Source: Amphimedon queenslandica
Lineage: Eukaryota; Porifera; Demospongiae; Haplosclerida; Niphatidae
DNA: 64,000 bases
Assembly (NCBI RefSeq): GCF_000090795.2
Contig: NW_003546371.1
Span: 89,018-153,017, forward strand
Direction: 5' to 3'
Shown in pieces: positions 43,501 to 54,113 of this stretch. The number at the start of each line of letters is the position of its first letter. The first letter of the stretch is position 1. The translations under genes and the position numbers were made by a program. The notes beneath the pieces are model-generated. The model searched no databases, was not told the origin of the DNA, and saw only the letters and a program-made list of their open reading frames with translations.

Positions 43501-43742
43501 TGTGACCATAATTGACAAAAGGTACCTTATGGTGGATTTTCAAAATCATCATGATAATGAAAAATATCAACCTATGTAAGCTCTGTTGGACAACCATTGT
43601 TTCTAAAAGTTACATAGTAACTTTTTGCATCATGTGAAGTAATTGTATGATAAATGGAGGTCAGAAAGTTAGATTTTTTGGCTATAAAGACAAATTTCAC
43701 TATATACCCGCCATAAGGTACCTTTTGTCAATTATGGTCACA
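43501..43742. mobile_element. TGTGACC-type MITE, copy 2 (242 bp)
   Basis: Bounded by TGTGACCATAATTGACAAAA and its inverted complement. It is more diverged internally than copies 1 and 3. TT flanks both ends. Confidence 0.85.
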
Positions 43743-45235
43743 TTTTAGTAAAAGGTACAGAACATTAGAAAAGAGGTCGCACTTCACACCTGCTGTCAGT
43801 ATTAAATGAAAAAGTTTATTACTTTTAAGTAAGTATGAAATTTGGATTTATAAATAAAGTTATATGGTAATTTATGCATATTATTGTTGATTTTTTGCTA
43901 CAACTGGGACTAAGTTATGAACAGAGAAAATTGGACCTGTCCCATTGCTAAGCACAAACTGGGATGTGGGAACTGATGACTTCACCCTCCATTGGTTTCT
44001 ACAGGCTTCCCAAGCAGTTTCCAATCCCTTTATACTCTAATATACTATGTCGCAACTGAGTATGTACTGGAAGTGGCAGCAGCTGGTTTTTGAAAATTGT
44101 AGCTGCGTCAATAACGATGTATCATAATGATATTCATAGAGACATGGCTGATATTTTGGCAATCTTGTTTCACTCACATAATATCTTGCTCTTCCTGATA
44201 AGCAGTACAATAGCTACTGAAGTCAACTAGTCTTCACAAAGGCCATCATTATCAGAAAATCTTGCTGTTAGCTTTTAAAAGAAGAATTATCAGTTCAGGC
44301 GCTCAACCACATGTGCTAATGTAAACTGTGACATCATAAAACATCATTGCGTTTAGCTTTGTATGCCAATGGGTTTACAGGCAGAACTCGGTTGTCAGGC
44401 TTTCCAATGGCTAGGAGACCCAAGACCTGAGATCCTGAAGCAGCATTTGGCGACTAAGTACCTGTAAAATTCTCATCCTTATTTCAAATTCCTATAAAAA
44501 GTTATTCCAGTTTTTCTTAGTCCAAACTCAGTTTGGACATAGTATATATATGAATTGGATTAGGCATGCTGGTTATGTGTATGTGTAATTATGCTGCTTT
44601 AGTTGATGTTATTCTTATTAATTATTATTCGTAAATTAATTGAAATGAATGAAACAACTTGCTGAATTGATAAATGTAGACTGTGAATTGATTAAGTATT
44701 AGGAAACGGTTTGTCTAATTAAGAGACAAAGAGATGAAAGCAGAGTATTTTTCTTATCTACACACTTTTCATCCAAAAGTACGCCATTACCCTTGACAAC
44801 TTAAAATCTTCAAGATATGCTTGGCGTTTAAGTAACTTCGCCCATAATTTTAACTTTGCACTAGTTATCTCAGGATGTGTAACCATTTCTGATTTGTAAA
44901 TATTTTATCATTGAATGAGTCACTGTCACACTTCCTCTTTTTTGAAGATTGCTTGGGCTACATCAAGTACAAAAGCATCACACTAACCTGTTATAGTAGA
45001 GTCAGAAGAAAAGAACTTGTACATGGTCTTTGAGTCATTCTCCTCAATAATAGATTGCTTACTGTTGCCATGAATTTACCTGGAACGAAAGTCAACTTCT
45101 TTTGGCACATCATTAGGGAATGGTTCTTGAAGTCTCGCCTTTAGTGTACTTGGAGATTGGATACAACAAGCACATTATGCCATATCCACACTACAAAATC
45201 AATCTTCTCTTTGAGGTTAATGATGCTAACATTAC
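43743..45235. other. No clear gene; weak minus-strand exon-like blocks
   Basis: Minus-strand blocks near 45150-45000 (SPLKARLQEPFPNDVPKEVD and NSKQSIIEENDSKTMYKFFS) have donor-like GTAAAT and GTTAGT edges but no recognised family. The remainder is AT-rich. Confidence 0.3.
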
Positions 45236-45945
45236 TGCAAGTGTACAATGGTTGCACAGCTTCTGTCACCTGTGTAAGCTGAAGTAAATTATATAGACTC
45301 TGATATAAAGTGGTAGGATGAGTAAAGTTCTGTTAGAAACTTAGTGAAAATTATAGAGCAAACTTAATAGAGAATAATCATAATGCCTGCCAGACTCCAT
45401 ATTGATATCTTGTTATTGCGAGGGGCTGCTTTTGATCTAATTATGTCTACTGCCATGTAGGGAAGTAGTGCTGCAAGTGTACAATGGTTGCACAGATTCT
45501 GTCACCTAAGTAAGCTGAAGTGAATAATGTAGACTGATATAAAGTAGTAGGATAATTAAAGTTCTGTTAGAAACTTAGTGAAAATTATAGAGCAAACTCA
45601 ATAGAGAATAACCATAATGACTGCCAGAATCCATATTGATATCTTGTTATTGGGAGGGGCTGCTTTTGATCTAATGATGTCTACTGCCATGTAGGGAAGT
45701 AGTGCTGCAAGTGTACAATGGTTGCACAGCTTCTGTCACCTAAGTAAGCTGATGTGAATTATGTAGACTCTGATATAAAGTAGTAGGATGACTAGAGTTC
45801 TCTTAGAAACTTAGTGAAAATTTTGGAGCAAACTCAATAGAGAATAACCATAATGCCTGCCAGACTCCATATTGATATCTTGTTATTAGGAGGGGCTGCT
45901 TTTGATCTATTTATGTCTACTGCCCTGTAGGGAAGTTTAGTGCTG
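45236..45945. repeat. Three tandem ~235-bp units
   Basis: Units begin CTGCAAGTGTACAATGGTTG at about 45236, 45472 and 45706. Each contains TTAGAAACTTAGTGAAAATT and GGAGGGGCTGCTTTTGATCT before GTAGGGAAGT. Differences are mostly single substitutions. No coding frame runs through all units. Confidence 0.9.
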
Positions 45946-45954
45946 CAAAAATTA

Positions 45955-46190
45955 CAATAGCTCTAGGTAAAGGTGTTTCTGATGTCACATTTGATTTTAT
46001 TGAGTGGTGAAAAGGTCATGAAAAGGATCTACCTGCTTTGGCAGCAGCAGCAAAAATGGTTTTGGTGGTACTTCAGGGGCAGCCAAACGGGTATTCACTA
46101 TTCTGAACGATACTTTCAATGACCAGCAAAGTAATATTTTACAAGGTCACTGTATACAGGAAATATTTCCCAGGAATTAAGTTTCACAAG
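45955..46190 (+). pseudogene. hAT transposase C-terminal (dimerisation) fragment
   Basis: Reads WKGHEKDLPALAAAAKMVL (after an in-frame stop) and then, one frame over, SGAAKRVFTILNDTFNDQQS with NILQGHCIQE. This is the hAT C-terminal dimerisation signature (P-S-S-A-A-E-R-x-F-S-x-L-x-x). Only this end of the protein is visible; the triplicated repeat directly precedes it. The family differs from the ZMYM1-like hAT at 5-7 kb. Confidence 0.75.
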
Positions 46191-48411
46191 TGAGCCTGAA
46201 AAAGTTATTTGTGAAAAAAACTTCAAGTTGTTGCTGCAGTAAAATAAAAATTATATTGTGGGGACACGAAAGGGTGTGGTTAGCACATGGGTGTACATGT
46301 AATTAAGTTGACATGTGCTTAATCTTCTGATAAACGATGCATTATGTCTTTCTCTTTTTCTACGAGAGTCTTGCTTGCAACGCTGAACCCGACAATATTA
46401 ATGATCCATATAAGTGATAGGGTGACAGTGAACCATGTGTCTAGAAAGGTTTTAGTATGCAGTATTTTTTCAGATGAGGTACTATTGCGTTTGTCTTAAC
46501 TGGTAACAGCAGATATTCAACTGATTTAGAATTGAAGGTTCCATGTTTCTTAACTTTTAATGGAACAGCAGAGGACATGGAAAAGGTAAAAAGTTATGGA
46601 AACACGTCCCAAAATCACAGTATGCTTTGCAGTTGCTACAGAAATTGAATCTGCTCCAACAAAAAGTACACTTAGGGCTGATGAGCCTCTGCCTGAAAAC
46701 CAAATTTAATTATCGAGTCCGATAGTGTTTCATCTGAGCCTGAGAAAGTATCTATTTAAAAATGGCTGACTATAAAAGACTAATAATGTCCTGATGCCCT
46801 TCAGTTCTAGACAAGGCAGGATTACTTAATGTAGGACTTTTGCATCATTGTCACATTACTTTCGCACAACTACTTCAGCAAATTCCTGGTACTAAGATAT
46901 AGCTAAGTACAAGGGATTTTGAAAAGATGGCATCATGGGAAACAAATATTAAAAATGGCAGACAGATAATCCATGATCTTACTAACCACTGTAGCTTCAA
47001 ATAGAAGACAAACTGATAACCAAGTTCAAATTTAAGATTGCGTTTATCCAAGTGTGCATGCATTGACCCGTATTCGTGTAACATACTTTGTACCCATCCA
47101 TGACAAAAATCCATGATTGAAGATAAAGAAAATGCAAAAGCAAGCAGGTGCTCGGGATTGTTGATGTTTTTTTTGGCAAATAGGATAATTCAACTTATTA
47201 ACTAGAATTTATAATTAATTAATGCATTTGCGTCTGGTAATGACTTGCAATAAAGGAGTAGGTTCTTGAAGGTACAAACTTTCTCAGCCTCTTAATTTTT
47301 TTAAGCTTCTTAACTACCTGAAATATATGTAGCACTGGTACAATGGACTCACCTGCAGGAATTTACCTGAATAATGTATGTCACTTGTACTGTTGTATTT
47401 TAAGCAATTTGAAAAAAAATTATTATTGACTGCATAAATAAGATAATTAAAATAAGCTATGGGTGTGGTCAACAACTACCTAAATCATGGCACATGGGTA
47501 GGAGAAAAAAGAAAAGCTGAAATTTATTTTAGCAACTGAAGCTCTATTCAAAGAAAGAGTTGGCACAAAAATTTTTCTAGACATTTAAAAGAAACTGAGA
47601 GAGTTTGGTTAATCTTGCATTCCCTAGTTCCGCCTGAAAAATTCTCAAAAAGGCTAAATCACAAACTTTGAGCAACTGTAAGTCACAAAAAAAAGTTGAG
47701 ACAAAATCGTTACTTTAGTTTTTTGTTAGATGGGATTTTCTACCTCTAAAGCAAATCTCGGGCCTGTAGAGCAAAACACAAGTTCTCATTTGGAGAAATG
47801 TCCCCTGGTTTAGCAGTTCACAGGTTTTCGTGCCACGGGATGCTACAAGAGCATAACTAGATGAAAGAAAGCAACTTCATCTGTTGCTAGAAGAACAAAT
47901 AAGCACTAGACTGCTCAGACAAAAAGATATATTTTTACAAATCAATTATATAAACTGTGTGGACAGAATGACAACGCAACTGCTTATTACCAGCCTCTGC
48001 AAGCGTCGCGAGTCCAACAAGAATAGCATCCTGGGGAAAAGAAACTGCTTTTCTGATGTCTGCAGTCACCAACTAATTAACTTTTATTAATGGCAAACAG
48101 GATATCCAGATAGCGAAATGCCCCATCCGTTTCAGCTCTACAATGAATGTTCTGATTCTTGGCAGATCAACAGAAGTTAAAACTGTCAAAATTCATGCAT
48201 TTCTTACCAAACAAATCCTAATAGGAGTGGAAGTAGCAACATGTTCCAACATTCTACTAGTACCCTTGAGAAGAAATCTTTTCATTATTTCTTTGATTGT
48301 CGACTGGCAACCACAGGAGACAGACAGAGGCAATTTTTTACGTTCGTGCATCAAGGTCATAACATTTGTATTTATGAGTGACAACACAAAATTAATTGTA
48401 TTTTTCAACTA
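46191..48411. other. No gene recognised
   Basis: AT-rich sequence with short ORFs lacking motifs. It may include the 5' region of the DDE-like transposon that starts coding at about 48415, but no terminus was found. Confidence 0.4.
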
Positions 48412-49078
48412 GATGCGTAGAGTATCATTTTTGAAGCTACATGGATGTGGCAAAAGCAGGTTTGAGGAAATCATAAAAATCTACAAAATGAATGGATTAA
48501 TACCAAGGTATGAGACTTACAATTAAACAAATGTTATGTACTTAATTTTAATAGAGTTCATGGAAAGACACGAAACCACGCTTTGACTTATGATGATATT
48601 CTCAGGGTTCTTATGTTCATCAGAATTTACACTGAAGCCCATGGAATCAGTCTTCCTTGAGAATAACTGGAATGAAAAGTTGTGAGAATAAGAAGTTTTA
48701 ACCATGCAGTACATCTGAAAGGCAGGTATACTTAGAGTATGCGGAATCATGTGAATGGCTTCATGTCCAAGCATGTGCTGAAGCAACATTCAACATGTTG
48801 TGGCGACGCTACATGCCTTATATTAAAAAAATGAAGCTTATGTCTGACTTGTGTACAACTTGTAAAGAGATAAGTGGACTGATTATAATGAGTGCTAACA
48901 TGCAATCAGATGAAAGAATAACTGAGGTAAGTTAGTACTGTAATAACAGAAGTATTATACTTATCATTCTCAGGCATTCTCAGGCAATGCAAAAGGCACT
49001 AGATCATAGAAGTCTCATTAAAAAGGAAAGGGAGTACCTATAATGATGTATTAAAAGAGGCACATTTATTATTAATAA

Positions 49079-50059
49079 CCCTTTCGTGGTTGGGGTTAAA
49101 AATAGATAAATCATCTCATGGTCAGACGTTAAGAAAGCTGCAAGTGCAGTTGCAATTATAAGAACAGTACAAGCATACATAATAAGTATATTTTCTGATG
49201 GAAAAAAGGGACACTTGAAGTGCCTGTTCTATTGCTAAGCTTTATAGTACATGTTAACTTTTGGTCAAAATGCAGAACAGTATTTTATAACTCTTGTTAC
49301 AAACATGAATAAACAAATAATTTGTAATTGTGCTAATTCATACTAAAGCATGTCTGTACACAATATGTTGCAACTAATATGTAGCTTTCTATTCTTCAAA
49401 AGTCAAGAAACAAGACTAGAAAAAGAGCCTACTAGAACAGCCTGGAGACTACGCCCACTGACCAAAGTGCCAAAGAAAGGCTTCAAAACATTAACGTATC
49501 ATCTTAACGTCATAAATGTCTCCTGTAGGTTCTATTTTAGATATCACATAAGTTTTAAGCTTGTTCTCCCGAAAGCAAGCAAGATATGGGAAGAAACGCA
49601 CTCCGTCTTTCAGTTACTTCGAGACTACGCCCATTTTATTTCTCCATTGGTTTGTACAGCGGAAGAAAGGTAGAACAGTTTCTTCTTTTTCTAGGTGCTT
49701 CATAAACCTTATAGCTACTTGTAATAGCTTTTTGGACTCTTCACACATCATGGACAAAACATATGCTGGCTATTCTTTGAGCGTATCAAGTGTGAGTGAG
49801 ATAGCAGGCCTTTTTAGCAGTCATAAATGATGACGATCGTTTCTTCATCTGTAACACAGCAAAACAACTAGCTACCAGCTTATAACTTAAAAGTAAAGAA
49901 AGAGAAGGTTTGCTATAGCCTACAATACTATTACTTTCGGCAGCAGACTATTTCATAAATAGTTTTAAGCAGCAGTATGCATCTCAATGCATTAATGCAT
50001 TACTGTCACTTTCAAAGACCCACCCCAGACGCATTAATGCAGTATTGACCGTGAAAGGG
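49079..50059. mobile_element. piggyBac-like non-autonomous element (981 bp)
   Basis: Ends CCCTTTCGTGGT and, inverted, CCCTTTCACGGT. TTAA (50060-50063) follows the right end and ATAA precedes the left, consistent with a mutated TTAA duplication. It separates two colinear parts of the transposase pseudogene. Internal ORFs (49350-49830) are unrecognised. Subterminal GCATTAATGC motifs are repeated near the right end. Confidence 0.7.
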
Positions 50060-50900
50060 TTAAAGGGGCTGCATACTGAGGCCTTAGACAATTACAATCC
50101 TCCACTGACAAGGTCACATGCTATGCCAAATATTGTAGCACATAATAGCTTGGATTATACTCTACAGGTAACATTTTATGATGTTAATGTGTTTCTATCT
50201 AGCTTACTCACTTTTCTAAGGTTCGCTATCCTTCAAGTCCACTGCAAGCAGGTCCAATTTACTTTCTTACTCTCAGGAATTGTGGTATCTTTGTACTGTG
50301 CTGTAAAGCTATCCCTCAGCAGGTTAGATTGACAAATGATTTGACACTGGTAAAGGGGCCAATCCTGTCATAAGCATGGTACATTTTTGTTTGAAGAACC
50401 ATGGCCTTGATTCAGTGAATATCCATTTCAATGCTGACAATTGCAGAGGACAAATAAAAAAATTAATAAGTTATTTAAGTGAGTATAACGCATGCACAAT
50501 AATGTACTACTTTAAATATAATTCTTTTTACGTTTACCTTTAGTACCTGTTATGGAGAGTCATGACAAGACTTGATGTGTCCATTTTGATTTCCTTTCTG
50601 CCTGTTAGACACAAAATTTTCTCCAGACTGGTGCTTTTGACTTATAAAGCAAAAGTCCGGTAAAGCAGAGGTGAATGACTTCGTCAAAGTTGTAGAACAA
50701 TCATTTTCTGTAAACAAAGCCCAACCTGTAGGAAGTAGCAATGGTGAACTCATTGTAGAAACATTTGACTTGTTAAGTTTCTTTGCTATATTATTTAAGA
50801 AAATAAAAGGCATCAAAAGCAATCAACACTTTGCTGTAAATGCAACTTCACCTGGTTTAGTTGCAGCCAGACATGTTGTGGATGGCCCTGTCACACAATT

Positions 50901-51139
50901 TGTGACCATAATTGACAAAAGGGCCCTTATGGCGGATTTTAAAATTGATAGTTATAATGGAAAATATCAACCTGTGAGTGCTTTGTTAGACAATAATTGT
51001 TTCTAAAAGTTTCATGGTAACTTTTTGCATCCTGTGGAGTAATTTTATGATAACTGGGGCTCAGGAAGTTGGATTTCTTAGGCTAGAAAGACAAATTTCA
51101 CTACCCGCCATAAGGTACCTTTTGTCAATTATGGTCACA
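50901..51139. mobile_element. TGTGACC-type MITE, copy 3 (239 bp)
   Basis: Bounded by TGTGACCATAATTGACAAAA and its inverse. It interrupts the transposase frame between HVVDGPVTQF and NILKEDAQIIQDEL, which become contiguous when it is removed. TT flanks both sides. Confidence 0.9.
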
Positions 51140-51499
51140 TTTAATATTCTGAAAGAGGATGCTCAAATAATACAAGATGAACTACCTAATGTACTACCAC
51201 CAAAGGGTATGTCAAGTGAACAAAAATGGTACCTTTACAAAAAGATATGATCGCTTTGCAGATACAAATGTAAAGATATAACTTACCCACTTCCTGATGC
51301 ACCTCGACCAACAGGATCAACTCGACAATCAACTCCAGGTGTAGATAATCCACCAATGGAGATCAAAGTACCACATTCTCCTAGGCAATCTCTAGAACCA
51401 CCAGCAACAGAAAAAAAATGTAGTAATTGTGGTCAATTTGGTCATAGTAGAAGAACTTGTCGATGCGATCAGTAAGTGAATAACAGAAATAAGTTTGTG

Positions 51500-51775
51500 T
51501 AATGCAAATACTATTGATCCCCTTTCAACAAGAGAGGAACTAGTTTGTTTACAACAAACAGATTATTGATGCTCTCAAACAGAATTGGAACTAGTTTGAA
51601 TTCCAAACATTCAAACTATTGATCCCCTGAAACAGAAGTGAAACTAGTTTGAATGCCATAATATTCAAACTATTGATCCCCTAAAGGAGACGAACTTGTT
51701 TTGTAATGCTATGACATACAAACTATGGATCCCCTTTTTGAAAACAAAGATGTGGAACTAGTATGTGCATTGGAC
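51500..51775. repeat. Degenerate ~60-bp minisatellite
   Basis: Four to five imperfect units with AAACTATTGATCCCCT and GAACTAGTTTG as landmarks and variable spacing of about 55-62 bp. Non-coding. Confidence 0.8.
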
Positions 51776-52038
51776 GTCAACATAAACACAAACACTCAAT
51801 TTTGTTTAAATTTTACTAACTCAAAAGAGAAGGCCGAGAGAAAGTTAGTCACAAAGTTATCATGCAGGTGATTCGTTTACTTTTACAGGTGAGAGGACTA
51901 ATAAAAATGTGTGGGAGAAGAATGCCGAAATAGAAGTCATTGCGTCAGTGAAAGCCAATCAAAGAACACCAAGTGTCGACATGACCTTTAGGATATAAAA
52001 CAAGACACCTGAAACTGTAAGTTAAAAATCAAAAAGTA
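51776..52038. other. Upstream region of the Arg-rich gene
   Basis: Sequence before the ATG at 52039. A promoter is expected but no motif is clear. Confidence 0.4.
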
Positions 52039-54113
52039 ATGGCTGCCCCAATAGAGGATGTCCTCTTGAGTTCCATCTATCTGATGGTAAGTTAGGAATG
52101 TGTAACCGTATCAGTAATGCAGTAGCGTTACTGAGTAGGATTCACCCCCAAAAAAATGGCTCCCATGACTTCTGCATACTTGCTATACTGGAAAACGAGC
52201 TCCTATGCTGACCAGACTTTATAGAGGACCTTATCTTGACCAGAGGACTCCATTGGTACCCATAGCATGGCTCTAGACCTTGTCTAGGAGAAAAGCCAAA
52301 ATTCGGAGAACCTGCCGTTTTGTTCAGCCACCTTTTTTCATCTTCATCATCATCAAGTCATTTGTCCTGTCAATCCAGTTGTCGGTGTGTATCTCAGTAT
52401 CAGTTGGTGCTACAAGGATAATTCTTGCACAAATCTACTTCAACAGTCAATGTGCAGGTCCTGTCCCATTAGATCATAAAGAAAAAGTGATACTGTGACT
52501 GCTAGATAGAGCCATCTTAGCTGCATGCCACCATTTTGTTAATAAAAGAAGCATGTGTTTATTAATGTATGATATGCAATGATAATTTAAATGACAACAG
52601 CTTGGAAGAACAGGAATAGCTGCATTCTGCTGCAACATTGCAGGGAAGATGAACACTTTCAGCTGACAGCTTATTGAACAAGGACTTGTGTCGAGACTAG
52701 TATTAATATCACTTGTCATCAGGATACTGATACTTCAGCATGTCTATTCAATGCTGTCTCTCATAAATGATGTAAAGTCATGACAATGATAATAATAATA
52801 AAGAAAATTATTGTTTGTGTAAAATTAACAAGCACTACAATGGCAACTAAAGAAATATTATAAATATAATAAAAAAATTAACACAAAGAAGAGCATAAAA
52901 AATTTTTTTTAATTAAGTAGGATTCCGAACAGCCAAGGAAGAATCCTACTTGTGACGCAAATTTTACTCTACAATGCAAGGTGATCCATAATTTTTACAT
53001 AATAACATTGAAAGTACAATGTAGAGTAGAAGTTGTGTCACGAGTTGGATTTTCAATTCTTATTTTTGTTAGCCGTTTGGAATCCTAATTAATCTTTTTT
53101 TAAAATATTTTATGCTCTTATTGTGATAACTATAATGCCTTTTATTTTTGTAAATGAACTTATTAAATGGTTTGTATGCTTGTGTTGTACATTAAGAAGC
53201 AAAAAATAACTTTAGTTATAGCAGAAAAAGTCTGGGACAAAGACAAGAAAGGAGGCACAGGAAAGGACAGAGGAGAAAGGGGATACAGACAAAGTGGAGA
53301 GAGGAGACAGTACTAAGGAGAATTGTAAGATTGAAAGGTGAAGCGTACAACTATACATGACACTGTTCTTAAATCAATGAAACGGCTTAAGTAAGCTTAC
53401 TTTTATCATTGCAATCTAATACTTTTTGCTGTCAAGCAGATGTAAGAAGGACCATTGTACTAAAAGGTAACTTTGCATTGTATTTCGGTTAGTTTTAATT
53501 ACAAACATTAGTCAAAAAGAAAGAAGGCCCTTAGGTAATCAAATAATAGTGGAATTACTTGTGGTTTCATTTCACACTTATTAACTGAAAGACTTGGAAC
53601 AGTTTTGGCCAGCTCTTAAAGTAAACAAAATTTAAGTGTAAATTAAAGACTTAATGCCATTGTAAATAAGGACAGATAGAACTAATAGAAGAAGGAAGGA
53701 GGAATAGAGGAGAAATAAAGGACAGTGATGGTGGGGAAGAAACGGGCAGGAAGCGAAACATGGGGGACAGAAGAAACAGAGACGGGAGAAGACACAGGCA
53801 TGGGAGGGGAGACAGGTTAGAGAAGGGAAAGAAATTCAAAGTAACAATAGGGCATTAGTGTAAATAATAATAACTTTTTCTTTTTCTTTTGTTAGAAGAG
53901 GAGGCAACATAGGGGTAAAGGGAAAGAGGTACGAGGTGGTGGGAGAGAAGAAGGAAAAGGTGGCCAAAAAAGTGGAGGTGGCCAAGGAAGACGCCAGTAA
54001 GGAAAAAGGGGCCAAAGAGGAGGAGGCCCTGCTACAACAGTAAGTGAAAGAAACACAGTTAAGCATAACAATAACAACATATCTTTCATAGGATACTGCA
54101 ACTATTTGTATAG
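52039..54113 (+). CDS. Five-exon gene for a short charged Arg/Lys/Glu-rich protein
   Basis: Exons: 52039-52086 (MAAPIEDVLLSSIYLM, phase 0), 53222-53337, 53708-53815, 53896-54039 and 54092-54113. Donors are GTAAGT, GTGAAG, GTTAGA and GTAAGT; acceptors ATAG, ATAG, TTAG and ATAG. All phases agree and the spliced frame is open, giving about 145 residues. The sequence starts with a short hydrophobic helix and becomes strongly charged (KKSGTKTRKEAQERTEEKGD, then RRNRDGRRHRHGRGDR), with Lys/Glu heptad-like stretches and an EEEALLQQILQLFV end. Intron 1 carries a full family R insertion (52108-53125). The exon 3 acceptor was chosen to avoid a stop and is the weakest point. Organisation resembles the RGG gene at 18060-18764. 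Function unknown. Confidence 0.5.
52108..53125 (+). mobile_element. Repeat family R, copy 3 (full length) with foldback end
   Basis: Most complete copy. It has the near-palindromic start AGTAATGCAGTAGCGTTACT, the GCTCCTATGCTGACCAGACT block, the central CAATCCAGTTGTCGGTGTGT block and a foldback MITE at 52860-53125. It lies wholly within intron 1 of the Arg-rich gene in the same direction. Confidence 0.8.

Larger units (their letters stand above)
48412..51475 (+). pseudogene. DDE-like transposase (DUF7869-type) pseudogene with CCHC knuckle
   Basis: Exon 1 (to 48508) reads FLKLHGCGKSRFEEIIKIYK and NGLIPR, with a short intron to 48555. Then VHGKTRKHALTYDDILRVL and FIRIYTEAHGISLP, a CEWLHVQACAEATFNMLWRR block, and MKLMSDLCTTCKEISGLI with its CxxC (about 48835-48890). 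After an inserted MITE (49079-50059) come LDYTLQ, KNHGLDSVNIHFNADNCRGQ (about 50395, the DNCxGQ box) and RHKIFSRLVLLTYKAK. FFAILFKKIKGIKSNQHFAV precedes a second MITE (50901-51139). The end is ELPNVLPPKGMSSEQKWYLY and a zinc knuckle CSNCGQFGHSRRTC (CX2CX4HX4C). The block order matches a widespread family in cnidarians, sponges and fish that I associate with DUF7869. Stops and shifts occur besides the two insertions. Confidence 0.75.
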
